59,447 nt of DNA from Candidatus Rifleibacteriota bacterium (GTDB taxonomy: Bacteria > Muiribacteriota > Ozemobacteria > Ozemobacterales > Ozemobacteraceae), in NCBI GenBank assembly GCA_017417215.1, contig JAFPZP010000081.1, forward strand, positions 1-59,447, written 5' to 3'. Shown here piece after piece: positions 51,393 through 59,447 of this stretch. The stretch's first letter is position 1. Each line of letters begins with the position of its first letter. A model generated the notes under the pieces. The model did no database searches and had not been told where the DNA came from. It saw nothing but the letters and a program-made list of their open reading frames with translations. A program made the position numbers and the translations under genes.

Positions 51393-53475
51393 TTATTATC
51401 CACTGATTTGCTAATTCGCTCATGGTAAGAATACACTGGCGATAATCCTGATAAGCTCTATCATCAAGGAATTCATCAGCATTGGCTTCAAATTCATCGG
51501 AATAAATCAATTGGCGGCTATTCTGACTAAGATTTGAAGAGAAGCTGATTCCTGGAGAAAGGTGCTTATATTGTTTATCCCATTTAACCCAGTTGAATCC
51601 TTCAGGTAGCTCAAAAATAATAGTTTTAGAAGTATGTTCTGTTGCCCAGTATTTCATGGGATACTTGCGCTTAGCCAGACTTGCTGAGCCTGAACTGTAG
51701 TTAACCCAGAAGTTTGTAAAGGTCATAATGTTTTCAGAAGCTTTCTGAGCAGCATTAGGAATTCTGTAAGTAATATTAAATACTGCAGGTGAGCTTAAAT
51801 CAGACATATCTGTAAAACCAAAAGATATTAGCTCTGCATTTGGATGGACTTTTTTTACACGTTTTTCCGCATAATTGCTTTTTTCTTTTTCTTTTAATGA
51901 CTTTAATTCTCTGATAGATTCTTCATATGGACCTTTGTAAAGAGTAGTATCTGTTACCTCCATGGAGCCGTCATTTTGAATCTTAACGTATATTGTTTTT
52001 GAATAAGTATTCCAATCAAATGTCTGTTTGGGTAGAACTTCGTCAAAGAACTCTTTCTTTTCTTCATCTAGAAAAGTTGCATTAGAACCCTGTATAGAAG
52101 ATGAAATAACAGAGAATGGGGTATAGGTTGACCCGCCGTTAGTATAGTAATTCTTATTATCAATTATTACTTTTAAAACTGGGATAGTCGCCAAATTAAG
52201 ATTGGGGTAATCCTTAAAAGTGATTTTTTCTCTTTTGCCTTCTGTAAAGCCAATATAAGATTTAATACCTATTTTTTCTAGCATTTTATGCATCAATGCA
52301 AGAAATGCCTGCTCGTTAGCATATTTTTTTGTAATAGTAGTATTAGCAGATACTGGTTTGAAGCTACCCATATCATCTGGATCCATACCTATCATAGTAA
52401 TTTCTTTATTTAGGAAATTATAGATTTTGCAGACTTTTTCATAATCTGTATCTGAATCTGAAATCTCGACTTTAGCCAAAAATTCATCTAAGAGTTTTGA
52501 ATCTGGTTCAGCTTCTTTATAGGCCAAGGTTAATAATTCAGCTGTTTTATTTTTATCATATTCATTGTAAATTACTACTCTTGGGAATATGCGACTGGCG
52601 GGGAGCATATTTTGTTCTCTGATATAACCTTTTTTGTCTACAAATTCCCAGTTCCAGACAGTTTTGTCTTTTGTGGATTTATCTGTGAATTTAGGCGTAT
52701 TGTTTTCCCACTGCATCTGAAGTTTATTGTATTTTAGATTAGATGGAAAACTGAAAGTATATTCTTCGTGTAAGACAGGTTCTCTTTCTGCAAAAGTATT
52801 ATGAAAAGTCTTAGGATTAAGGGGACCTATATTTTTAATTCTTTTTATTATCGAATAATCTATAACACTGCCTAAATCAACATTTTTCATGGCCATCTTA
52901 AGCTTTTTAAGTTTTGCGTATTCTGGTGTTGTGTTATATAAAGATTCGTCTGAAAGAGCATCATCGGTTAAGTGATATACTTTCCCTGATGGAGTGTAAG
53001 TGTGAGCAAACTCAATTTGGCAGTCAGTATTGTCGGTATTGTAGTAAAAAGACTGATTCGCACAGTCAAGACCAGGTTCTTTGAAAATCTGGACAATTTC
53101 ACGGCTTCTTAAAATCATTTCTGTTTCTGAAATGATTTCGTAACTTAAATGTCTGTAGAGAGTGATATAATCTGAATCTGCAAAATCATTAGGATTTGGA
53201 AGATTCTTTAGAACATTTAATGCTATAGGTTCTGTTATGCTGGCAATAGAAGAGATTTCATCACCTTTTCTAATTTTGGAAATCAGGATATGGGCAACAT
53301 CATTTGTATTAAAAGTTTTAGCTGCTTTTTCATTTAGTTCCTGAAAACTAATATTGTTTCCGTCTATTTCAACAAGATTACCAACATGTTCTTCACCTTG
53401 ATTTAAAACGAGCACATCAGCGCTTAGGGTATTTACAGCCAATATAAAAGATATAACTAATAAAAATTTTTTCAT
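51382..53475 (-). CDS. Transglutaminase-like protein lacking the catalytic residues
   Basis: 697 residues. A signal peptide ends near residue 19. The layout matches its upstream neighbour: a DUF3857-like beta domain (about 100-300), a transglutaminase-like region (about 330-480) and a beta-rich C-terminal part. The catalytic Cys motif YGDCTDKS of the neighbour is replaced by KYANEQAFLAL here, and the His and Asp segments are replaced by YPNLNLATIPVLKVII and YYTNGGSTY. All three triad residues therefore appear absent, giving a pseudo-enzyme. The start overlaps the upstream gene by 4 bases and the end overlaps the O-antigen-ligase-like gene, so all three are co-expressed. Confidence 0.8.
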   Translation of the reverse strand: MKKFLLVISFILAVNTLSADVLVLNQGEEHVGNLVEIDGNNISFQELNEKAAKTFNTNDVAHILISKIRKGDEISSIASITEPIALNVLKNLPNPNDFADSDYITLYRHLSYEIISETEMILRSREIVQIFKEPGLDCANQSFYYNTDNTDCQIEFAHTYTPSGKVYHLTDDALSDESLYNTTPEYAKLKKLKMAMKNVDLGSVIDYSIIKRIKNIGPLNPKTFHNTFAEREPVLHEEYTFSFPSNLKYNKLQMQWENNTPKFTDKSTKDKTVWNWEFVDKKGYIREQNMLPASRIFPRVVIYNEYDKNKTAELLTLAYKEAEPDSKLLDEFLAKVEISDSDTDYEKVCKIYNFLNKEITMIGMDPDDMGSFKPVSANTTITKKYANEQAFLALMHKMLEKIGIKSYIGFTEGKREKITFKDYPNLNLATIPVLKVIIDNKNYYTNGGSTYTPFSVISSSIQGSNATFLDEEKKEFFDEVLPKQTFDWNTYSKTIYVKIQNDGSMEVTDTTLYKGPYEESIRELKSLKEKEKSNYAEKRVKKVHPNAELISFGFTDMSDLSSPAVFNITYRIPNAAQKASENIMTFTNFWVNYSSGSASLAKRKYPMKYWATEHTSKTIIFELPEGFNWVKWDKQYKHLSPGISFSSNLSQNSRQLIYSDEFEANADEFLDDRAYQDYRQCILTMSELANQWIIIEK

Positions 53476-55691
53476 TTTTGTGCTCCTTCAACGTTTTCTA
53501 GATTAGCTGTATCTGAACTATTGGTATCTGTATTCGGAATAGCAGTATCTGTCTCTTTTATTTCATTATCAGAAACAGGTTTTTCATGGGATTTATCTGT
53601 TTTGTTTTTTTGCTTTTGTTCAAGGAAGATTTTTTGTTTTGAAGAATGTGCTATTTTTTCTAAATCTGATTTGTAGGATTCATAATCTTTTACTGGTATA
53701 TATCTTCGTGGGAAAGCCAATTTACGGGTTATATCAATTTCATCGCCCTGTTGGTCATAGATAATTTCAAATTCAACATAAGGACTTTGAACTCTAAGAG
53801 CAGGTGGTAGATATTTTACAGAATATCCTTCAGGTATTTTTATTGAAAGCTGATCAGTTTGTTGGCGTGAAGTGGCATACTGTATTGCATAATTCCTCTT
53901 TTGTAGACTTACTTCAGGAAAACGCATTTCGAAATAAGGAATAGAGAAAATCATATATTTGCCTGATTTTGGAGCGAATCTGTTAAGAGTATAAATCGTA
54001 TGGGACTTGAACTGAGTATCAAAATCAAGCGGATTGGTATGAGTTGCTAATTCCAGTTTATAGTCAGCAGTTTGTGCAGAGATTGACTGCCTCATAGCTT
54101 TTTCGTATTCTTCAGGTTTTACATTACGGGCATATCCACGAACTGAAGCTTCTGTTGGCCCATTATAGGTAAATTCCATGTCTATGTGGGTAGTTCCATC
54201 TTGTTCAAGTTTGATTTTCCTTACTGATAACGTAGCATTGTCTTCTGGGGGAGGTAATGGAACTGTTCTTTGAGTTTCTAATACAATATTTCTTGCATTT
54301 GTTTCATGATCATCTGAGCGGAAATAAGGATATCTGTAATCTGTAGCTGTAGAATCCAGATAGAATATACGTCCATCAAGATGAACTTCGGTAATTGAAT
54401 GGTTGTCATCAAAAATTCCAAGTTCTCTGACAGATTTACCATCATCGTTTGTCAGAATTAAAACAGGATAAGCTTCTACTCCGATATGCTTAAGCATTAC
54501 AGAGAGTAACATTGACTTGTCGGTACAATCACCATACTTGTTTTTCAGAGTTTCATCAGCAGGATGACCGAGCTGATTGCTGGCCATGTTTGCTTTTATT
54601 GAAATATAGCGTATTTCTTGCTGACAGAAATAGTAAAGTTTGGCTATCTTTTCATTTAGAGTTTTGCAGTCCTTTACTAGTTCATCAACTTTGGCTTTAA
54701 CATCATCTGTGAGAACCGAACGTTTTTCATACATCGGTTTTAATTTTGCATTAAGGTATTTATGGTCTTTTTGGAGACTAAAATATAATGATGGCGCTAC
54801 ATCGCGGAATGGTGGCATTCCGGGCTCACCTATAGCAGGAGCAATGTCAGTCATTTTCCATGTATAAAGAACAGAATCAACTGCTTCAATAATGGTAGGA
54901 GTAGCATCTTTTTCGTCTAAATTCTTGGCGAAATAATATAGTTTGCGTTCTGTTGGAACACTTACTCTTAAGATTTTTTCACCTATTGGACAGGTGGATT
55001 GAAAGTAGGTTCTTCCATCAAAAATATTTGCATCAAATGGGTTAAATTCTTCTGTTTCATAACTATAATCAACTAAACTTCCAACAGTTACTCCGGGAAT
55101 AGTGAAGGAGATACTCTGGTAGTTGTTAAAATATACACTTCCGGATGTGCTTTTTGATATTTTAATCTGATCGGATTTTACATTATGGATTTCTCCTTCT
55201 GGAGTAAGGCATCTGGCATGAATAATCTTTATTTTTTCTCTATTGGGGTCGAAGGTAAGTGAAACGTGGGCTAATCCAAGGGCTTCATCTTTTGCTACAT
55301 AATTGATTGAACGCAGGCGGGAAATGTTTGTTCCATCGTGACGATACCTTGCATTGCTTTCTGATAATACTTTGATATATTGTGCGTCTGGGTATTTAGC
55401 TGCAAGTTCGTTTGCTTTTTCTACATAGTTTGCTAAGTCACCTGCATCGCTGATGGAAACTTCTTTTTTCTGAGGAGTTTTTGCTGAAAAGCTTATGTCT
55501 CTAATGTCACGGCGATCTAGAGATTTTGTTTCGGAGGCAGAATTAAAATAGATCTGACCATTTTTATAAGTTATAGAAGAAGCTTCTAATGGTTCTCCTG
55601 TAGATGTTGTAATGACGCCTGCCTGTAAGTTGGCTGAAAGTAAAATATATAAAAAGCATGATAAAATGCAGTTGTTTCGTATAGTTCTCAA
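53472..55691 (-). CDS. Secreted DUF3857/transglutaminase-like protein
   Basis: 739 residues from a TTG start at 55691. GGAGG at 55699-55703 is 7 bases before it, and the protein then opens with a good signal peptide (MRTIRNNCILSCFLYILLSA). The ATG at 55709 would place the ribosome site inside the gene. A DUF3857-like domain (about 105-300) precedes a transglutaminase core with C389 (KYGDCTDKSM), H431 (NHSITEVHLDG) and D446 (FYLDSTATDY), so the triad is complete. The Ser/Thr/Asp-rich C-terminal tail is disordered. It is first of three overlapping genes, with TATAAT at 55720-55725. Confidence 0.85.
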   Translation of the reverse strand: MRTIRNNCILSCFLYILLSANLQAGVITTSTGEPLEASSITYKNGQIYFNSASETKSLDRRDIRDISFSAKTPQKKEVSISDAGDLANYVEKANELAAKYPDAQYIKVLSESNARYRHDGTNISRLRSINYVAKDEALGLAHVSLTFDPNREKIKIIHARCLTPEGEIHNVKSDQIKISKSTSGSVYFNNYQSISFTIPGVTVGSLVDYSYETEEFNPFDANIFDGRTYFQSTCPIGEKILRVSVPTERKLYYFAKNLDEKDATPTIIEAVDSVLYTWKMTDIAPAIGEPGMPPFRDVAPSLYFSLQKDHKYLNAKLKPMYEKRSVLTDDVKAKVDELVKDCKTLNEKIAKLYYFCQQEIRYISIKANMASNQLGHPADETLKNKYGDCTDKSMLLSVMLKHIGVEAYPVLILTNDDGKSVRELGIFDDNHSITEVHLDGRIFYLDSTATDYRYPYFRSDDHETNARNIVLETQRTVPLPPPEDNATLSVRKIKLEQDGTTHIDMEFTYNGPTEASVRGYARNVKPEEYEKAMRQSISAQTADYKLELATHTNPLDFDTQFKSHTIYTLNRFAPKSGKYMIFSIPYFEMRFPEVSLQKRNYAIQYATSRQQTDQLSIKIPEGYSVKYLPPALRVQSPYVEFEIIYDQQGDEIDITRKLAFPRRYIPVKDYESYKSDLEKIAHSSKQKIFLEQKQKNKTDKSHEKPVSDNEIKETDTAIPNTDTNSSDTANLENVEGAQK

Positions 55692-55698
55692 TGTGATG

Positions 55699-55703
55699 CC
55701 TCC
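55699..55703 (-). promoter_or_regulatory. Ribosome site selecting a TTG start
   Basis: GGAGG on the minus strand, 7 bases from TTG 55691. The optimal distance makes TTG preferable to ATG 55709, whose own first codons contain this site. Confidence 0.65.
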
Positions 55704-55719
55704 AATCATTTCTCTTTCT

Positions 55720-55748
55720 ATTATAGAGGCTTTTTACTGAATAATAAA
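55720..55748 (-). promoter_or_regulatory. Candidate promoter of the transglutaminase operon
   Basis: TATAAT at 55720-55725 with a weak -35 (TTTATT, 55743-55748) 17 bases upstream. It lies in the 160-base divergent gap with the macro-domain gene. Confidence 0.5.
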
Positions 55749-55851
55749 GTAAAATTATTTCTAAAGAAAATATTTCATCAGAATATGAAAAGTGCAAATA
55801 CAAAAGACTTATAAGTATGTTATTATTATAAAAAACTAGAGAGGTTTTTCT

Positions 55852-56889
55852 ATGCCCTTATTTATTATCAATGATGACATTACTAATTTAAAAGTTGATG
55901 CTATTGTAAACGCCGCAAACAATTCTCTGCTCGGAGGCGGAGGCGTTGATGGCTGTATTCATAGAGCTGCCGGACCAGACCTGTTAAAGGAATGTATAAC
56001 TCTTAGGGGTTGTGAAACTGGTGATGCTAAGATAACTAAGGGTTACAAACTTCCTGCAAAATACGTAATTCACACTGTTGGCCCAATTTGGAGAGGTGGC
56101 AGGAAAGGTGAAGAAGAACTGCTGAAGTCTTGCTATAACCGCTGTTTGCAGATTGCCGTTGAAAACAAATGTGGTTCTGTTGCTTTTCCGATGATTTCTG
56201 CAGGTGTTTACGGCTATCCAAAATACGAAGCTATGCAGGTGGCAAAGAATACTATAAATAGCTTTCTTGAAAAATTAGAAGATGATTTAGACGTTTATAT
56301 TGTTCTATTTGGAAGGGATATATCTGGCTTTTTTGAACCTGAAGACGGATTAAATGACTTTTTGAACAGCAGAATCCCGGATCTTTTCGATAGTATTAAG
56401 ATGTGTTCTATAGCAGGAATGGTTGGTGAAGCAACTAACCGATTATTTAAAACATCTTCAAAAGAATCGAGAAAAATCTGTTCTGAGAGAATGAGTGATT
56501 TGGGTGATATTTTAAAACAGCCAGATGAAAGCTTTTCCTCAATGGTAATGAGAAAAATAAAAGAGTCAGGACTTAACGAAGTTTCTTGCTATAAAGCAGC
56601 CAATGTTAATAAGCAGATTTTTTCAAAAATTAGAAGCTGTGCAGGGGAAGACGAGACCGAAACTTATCAGCCCACCAAATCTACTGCTATGTCTTTCGCT
56701 ATTGCTTTGAAACTTCCCTTAGACGAGTCTAAGGAATTGCTGAGAAAAGCTGGTTATGCTTTTTCTAGAAGTGATAAGACCGATATTATTGTGGAATACT
56801 GCATTACTAACCGCATTTACGATATTTTCAGAGTCAATGAAATTCTCTTTACGTATGAGCAGCCTGTGCTTGGCTCGAAATGCCACTAA
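55852..56889 (+). CDS. Macro-domain protein with C-terminal HTH-like domain
   Basis: 345 residues. The macro domain (about 1-175) is complete: [34 protein letters not shown] forms the ADP-ribose pocket, and [12 protein letters not shown] is the second loop. It should bind or remove ADP-ribose/O-acetyl-ADP-ribose. The C-terminal part (about 225-345), from [25 protein letters not shown] to [19 protein letters not shown], resembles a helical, Xre-like domain I recall from Clostridia macro and effector proteins. It has a GAGAGG ribosome site, is followed by a repeat tract and the VWA gene, and may have been acquired. Confidence 0.85.
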   Translation: MPLFIINDDITNLKVDAIVNAANNSLLGGGGVDGCIHRAAGPDLLKECITLRGCETGDAKITKGYKLPAKYVIHTVGPIWRGGRKGEEELLKSCYNRCLQIAVENKCGSVAFPMISAGVYGYPKYEAMQVAKNTINSFLEKLEDDLDVYIVLFGRDISGFFEPEDGLNDFLNSRIPDLFDSIKMCSIAGMVGEATNRLFKTSSKESRKICSERMSDLGDILKQPDESFSSMVMRKIKESGLNEVSCYKAANVNKQIFSKIRSCAGEDETETYQPTKSTAMSFAIALKLPLDESKELLRKAGYAFSRSDKTDIIVEYCITNRIYDIFRVNEILFTYEQPVLGSKCH

Positions 56890-57010
56890 TTAAGATATAT
56901 GATATAAGATAGAAGATAGAAGATATAAGATATAAGATAGAAGATATAAGATTGAAGATAGAAGATTAAAGATTGAAGATAGAAGATAGACGATTGAAGA
57001 TTGAAGATAG
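56890..57010. repeat. Degenerate AGATAGAAG-type repeat tract
   Basis: Directly after the macro gene stop, about 120 bases of AAGATATA, AGATAGAAG and AGATTGAAG units in irregular order. It is purine-rich on plus. No coding potential is seen. A similar but shorter tract follows the VWA gene at 57860-57946. Confidence 0.8.
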
Positions 57011-57017
57011 GTTTTTA

Positions 57018-57036
57018 CCCCCTTTTGTAAAGGGGG
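57018..57036. repeat. CCCCCTTT-TGT-AAAGGGGG hairpin
   Basis: A perfect 8-bp stem, followed by a second GGGGGATT copy (57042-57048). G/C-run hairpins of this kind are common dispersed repeats in bacterial spacers. It does not look like a normal terminator, because the T-run is short. Confidence 0.7.
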
Positions 57037-57115
57037 ATTAAGGGGGATTTTTAATAAGTTTATTAAGCAGTAAAAAGTTAAGTCTGAAGACTGTTCTCCC
57101 TCTTCCCTTATTCCT

Positions 57116-57146
57116 AAAAAAGGTCATTTGTGAAATGACCTTTTTT
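57116..57146. terminator. Intrinsic terminator between macro and VWA genes
   Basis: A perfect hairpin AGGTCATTT-GTG-AAATGACCT with A6 before and T6 after. It works in either direction on sequence grounds. It separates the macro gene from the VWA gene, so they are probably independent transcripts. Confidence 0.88.
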
Positions 57147-57208
57147 GTTTATAAATCATTAGAATTGTATTTGTTAGTAAATAAAAAAATTCAAAAGGAG
57201 TTTTTCTT

Positions 57209-57859
57209 ATGGCAAATACAACAGAAATGGTTTTTATTATCGACAAAAGTGGTTCTATGTCAGGCTTAGAAAGCGATACTATCGGTGGCTTCAATTCAAA
57301 TATTGACACTCAGTTAGCTACTGGCGAAAATGTTCTAGTAACTACTGTTCTATTTGATACAGAGTTTGAAACTTTGCATGATAGAGTAAATATTTCTGAT
57401 GTAAAAAAAATGACAAGAAAAGACTACTGCCCTGGTGGATGCACTGCATTATGCGATGCTGTAGGCAATACAATAAACAGAATTAAATATGCTCAGCAAT
57501 ATTTGAAAGAAGATGAAAGACCAGATAAAACAATGTTTGTTATCATTACAGATGGAGAGGAAAACTCCAGCCATGAATTTTCTTCTGCTAAGGTAAAAGA
57601 GCTAATAACAGAACAAAAGAAAAAAAGTGATTGGCAATTCCTGTTCTTAGGTGCAAATATGGATGCCGTTGAAACTGCTAATACTTATGGAATAGACGCA
57701 GATAAAGCAGTAACCTATATGTCTGATGTCGTTGGAACAACCACAGCTTGGAATGCGTTATGTGAAGTCACATCTGATTTTGCAAGAATTGGTAAGAGAG
57801 CTCTTTCAAGTAAATGGAAAAATGCAATCGAAAAAGATACTCGAAAGCGTGGAAGATAA
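57209..57859 (+). CDS. VWA-domain protein
   Basis: 216 residues, a free-standing von Willebrand factor A domain. The metal-ion-dependent adhesion site is intact: D12-K-S14-G-S16, T79 (GGCTAL) and D115 (ITDGEENSS). There is no signal peptide or membrane helix, so it is likely cytosolic, a protein-interaction module for an ATPase or stress complex. The strong AAGGAG ribosome site precedes ATG 57209, and a terminator lies upstream. The C-terminus ends in a basic tail (SKWKNAIEKDTRKRGR). Its partner is not evident; the nearest genes are macro-HTH upstream and the AAA_14 ATPase downstream (convergent). Confidence 0.9.
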   Translation: MANTTEMVFIIDKSGSMSGLESDTIGGFNSNIDTQLATGENVLVTTVLFDTEFETLHDRVNISDVKKMTRKDYCPGGCTALCDAVGNTINRIKYAQQYLKEDERPDKTMFVIITDGEENSSHEFSSAKVKELITEQKKKSDWQFLFLGANMDAVETANTYGIDADKAVTYMSDVVGTTTAWNALCEVTSDFARIGKRALSSKWKNAIEKDTRKRGR

Positions 57860-57946
57860 AATATATAAGATATAAGACCTAAAATGGAGATAGAAGAATA
57901 AAGAGAGATCGAAGAGATGGGAGCGGAGAGAGAAATTGAGAAATGG
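57860..57946. repeat. Purine-rich degenerate repeat tract
   Basis: AAGATATAAG, GATAGAAG and GAGAGA-like units after the VWA stop, leading into the inverted-repeat element. No gene is seen. Confidence 0.6.
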
Positions 57947-57949
57947 GAT

Positions 57950-58031
57950 AAGTCTACACATTTGTCATAAACGTATAGCTTTCAGGGCTAAAGCCCATAC
58001 GCTATACTTATTATGACAAATGCGTAGACTT
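57950..58031. repeat. Long inverted-repeat element (MITE-like or structured RNA)
   Basis: The left arm (57950-57970) and right arm (58011-58031) pair over 21 bases with one mismatch, extended by GTATAG/CTATAC after small indels. An inner palindrome GGGCT-AA-AGCCC lies at 57985-57996. The whole could fold as one long hairpin with a second small hairpin inside. It sits between convergent VWA and ATPase genes. A further copy seems to cross the window's left edge (1-30). Confidence 0.85.
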
Positions 58032-58062
58032 TTCTTATCTCTCAATTCTCAATTCTCAATTC

Positions 58063-59265
58063 TCATTTCCCAATCAGCCACTCTATGGCGTTTCTTTTTC
58101 TTATGCCGTTATATTCAGAAGGTGGGTCATCGTCTAATGTTAGCAACGTCTTAGGGTAATGGTCACGAATCATTTGCATTGGAGCTAGTTCTCGATTTAA
58201 AACAGAATTATCTCTAACTGTTGAGGCTACTTGATAATAAGATAGACCTTCACTTGATTCTGCCACAAAATCAACTTCAAGGTTTCCAACTTTACCTATA
58301 TAGACTTTAAAACCACGTCTTTTTAATTCTAAGTAAATAATATTTTCTAATATATGACCGACATCTATGCCTTTTTCGCCTAAAAGCATTGTTCTAAGCC
58401 CCATATCAACTACATAATATTTGTTTAGAGTTTTCAATAACTGCATTCCTTTAACATCGAATCGGTCTGCTTTATAAATAATAAAACTATCTAATAGGGC
58501 CTTTAGGTATTTCTCCACTGTTTTCTGGTCGATTTTTCTACCAGAAGATGTCATTGTGTCAGCTATTCTTTTTGGGAAAACAGGATTCCCGATATTGTCG
58601 AATATAAATCTAATAATGCTTTCAAGTATCATAAAATCGCTTATATTTGCTCTCTGAGCAATATCTTTAACGACTATTGTATTGAAAATGCCTTCCAAAT
58701 AGTCTTTTATCTCTACTTTACTGCCGTTAAAAGCTAAAGTATAAGGGAAAGAACCGTTTGTTATATATTCATTATAGAGTTTTTGCAGATTTTGTTCTTT
58801 TTTGTGATAATCGTAGAATTCTTTAAAAGACAATGGAAGCATAGAAATATCTATATATCTTCCAGATAATAAAGTCGCAATTTCACTTGAAAGCAGATTG
58901 GCATTGCTTCCGGTTATATAAATGTCTGTATTCTTTTTTATAAATAGGCTGTCTACTACTACTGGGAAATCTTTAACTAGCTGTATTTCGTCTAGAAAGA
59001 TATAAGTCATATCTTTTTTTAAACGTTGCTTTATGTATTTATATAGATTATCTGGTTCTCGTAAGTCTTTATATTCGTAGTCTTCAAAATTAATGCTTAT
59101 TATATTATTTCTTTTAATACCATTAGAAATCAGGTATTTTTGAAAACTTTCGAGTAATACAGATTTCCCGCAACGCCTTACTCCTGTTACTACTTTTATA
59201 ACAGATTTGTTTTGTAAGGCTTTCAATTTATCTAGGTAATTAGTTCTTTCGATAATTTTTAACAT
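58063..59265 (-). CDS. AAA_14 / DUF4143 ATPase
   Basis: 400 residues. Walker A GVRRCGKS (28-35) and Walker B YIFLDEIQ (88-95, D92/E93) are clear, and the C-terminal DUF4143 domain (about 200-330) has the DIAQRANISD, VEKYLKALLDSFIIYKADRFDVKG and YVVDMGLR patterns. The last part (LELKRRGFKVYIGKVGNLEVDFV) looks like a nuclease-fold core with E and D-x-x residues. These proteins are abundant in gut anaerobes, often in several copies. Their role is unsettled and toxin-antitoxin-like or NTPase functions have been suggested. Its promoter carries a palindrome upstream. Confidence 0.92.
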   Translation of the reverse strand: MLKIIERTNYLDKLKALQNKSVIKVVTGVRRCGKSVLLESFQKYLISNGIKRNNIISINFEDYEYKDLREPDNLYKYIKQRLKKDMTYIFLDEIQLVKDFPVVVDSLFIKKNTDIYITGSNANLLSSEIATLLSGRYIDISMLPLSFKEFYDYHKKEQNLQKLYNEYITNGSFPYTLAFNGSKVEIKDYLEGIFNTIVVKDIAQRANISDFMILESIIRFIFDNIGNPVFPKRIADTMTSSGRKIDQKTVEKYLKALLDSFIIYKADRFDVKGMQLLKTLNKYYVVDMGLRTMLLGEKGIDVGHILENIIYLELKRRGFKVYIGKVGNLEVDFVAESSEGLSYYQVASTVRDNSVLNRELAPMQMIRDHYPKTLLTLDDDPPSEYNGIRKRNAIEWLIGK

Positions 59266-59312
59266 ATCAATTAATCCAATAGTATTTCAAAGCTTTTATA
59301 TTATTTGTTCTA

Positions 59313-59341
59313 ATTATAAACTAATATTTTAATTGCCGCAA
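59313..59341 (-). promoter_or_regulatory. Promoter of the DUF4143 ATPase gene
   Basis: TTGCGG (59341-59336), 17-base spacer, TATAAT (59318-59313). The start codon is about 50 bases further on. Confidence 0.65.
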
Positions 59342-59347
59342 GTTTAT

Positions 59348-59400
59348 GGAATGCATTCCTAATACTATATAAAAATTAATATAAATGGAATAAAATCCAT
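59348..59400. promoter_or_regulatory. Pair of related palindromes upstream of the ATPase promoter
   Basis: GGAATGCATTCC (59348-59359) is a perfect 12-base palindrome, six bases upstream of the -35 box. ATGGA-ATAAAA-TCCAT (59385-59400) is a second, related inverted repeat. They could be repressor sites. The rest of 59266-59447 is AT-rich and shows no gene. Confidence 0.5.
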
Positions 59401-59447
59401 AAAAATATAAATTATTAAACTTTTAGGATTACTTTCCATGATTTAGA

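Noticed and set aside
57124..57309. 61-residue minus-strand frame over the VWA start
   Set aside because: It overlaps a strong terminator and the VWA MIDAS coding region and has no support.
1..59447. tRNA, rRNA, tmRNA, SRP or RNase P RNA genes
   Set aside because: Spacers are short and no T-loop or conserved RNA core was recognised in any of them; a covariance-model search would settle this.

Overview
The window is an AT-rich, gene-dense bacterial chromosome segment with about 44 protein genes. Stops are standard, and TGA works as a stop (rpmH ends in TGA). No tRNA, rRNA, CRISPR array, transposase or phage gene was seen. A YidC with a long N-terminal periplasmic domain and an O-antigen-ligase-family protein suggest a diderm cell. 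The phylum cannot be named from sequence alone. The many TPR and HEAT proteins, a zinc-ribbon/TPR fusion and a CPxGGxY...CxxHG motif recall uncultured gut lineages such as Candidatus Riflebacteria, but that is only a guess.

Layout. 1-363: repeat-rich spacer. 364-7709: GT4 glycosyltransferase, HIT protein, secreted and membrane unknowns, two TPR proteins and NAD kinase. 7714-11632 (minus): an orphan type II secretion F-like protein, then HD protein, RarA and a secreted Cys-containing protein. 11745-18275 (plus): a pseudopilin-like unknown, a HEAT protein, a TPR-transglutaminase and a Nif3-like protein. 18298-27080 (minus): one long operon of a SpoIIE-type phosphatase, a GAF-GGDEF cyclase, a GAF-HD-GYP phosphodiesterase, a CCA-transferase-type enzyme and an M50 protease. 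27289-29512: a two-gene envelope operon (LysM-M23 peptidase and His-rich secreted protein) with a clear promoter and terminator. 29685-32783: rpsT, holA and an M18 aminopeptidase. 32869-36643: MoxR ATPase followed by a DUF58/TgpA-like fusion. 36778-49617: the conserved origin-proximal cluster rpmH-rnpA-yidD-yidC-jag-mnmE-mnmG-rsmG, but with two divergent mnmG paralogs and a HEAT-repeat gene between them, and no dnaA or parAB. 49623-55691 (minus): two DUF3857/transglutaminase paralogs, one with its catalytic residues lost, and an O-antigen-ligase-like TPR protein. 55852-59265: an accessory-looking stretch with a macro-HTH protein, a VWA protein and an AAA_14/DUF4143 ATPase, separated by degenerate repeats and a long inverted repeat.

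Themes. Nucleotide signalling is grouped in three overlapping genes that share GAF sensor domains. Transglutaminase folds occur four times, each in a different architecture. The most unusual signal is the mnmG pair: each copy keeps conserved motifs that the other has lost, as expected if the normally homodimeric tRNA-modifying enzyme has become a two-subunit enzyme. Second are the macro/VWA accessory stretch with its inverted repeat, and the active/inactive transglutaminase pair.
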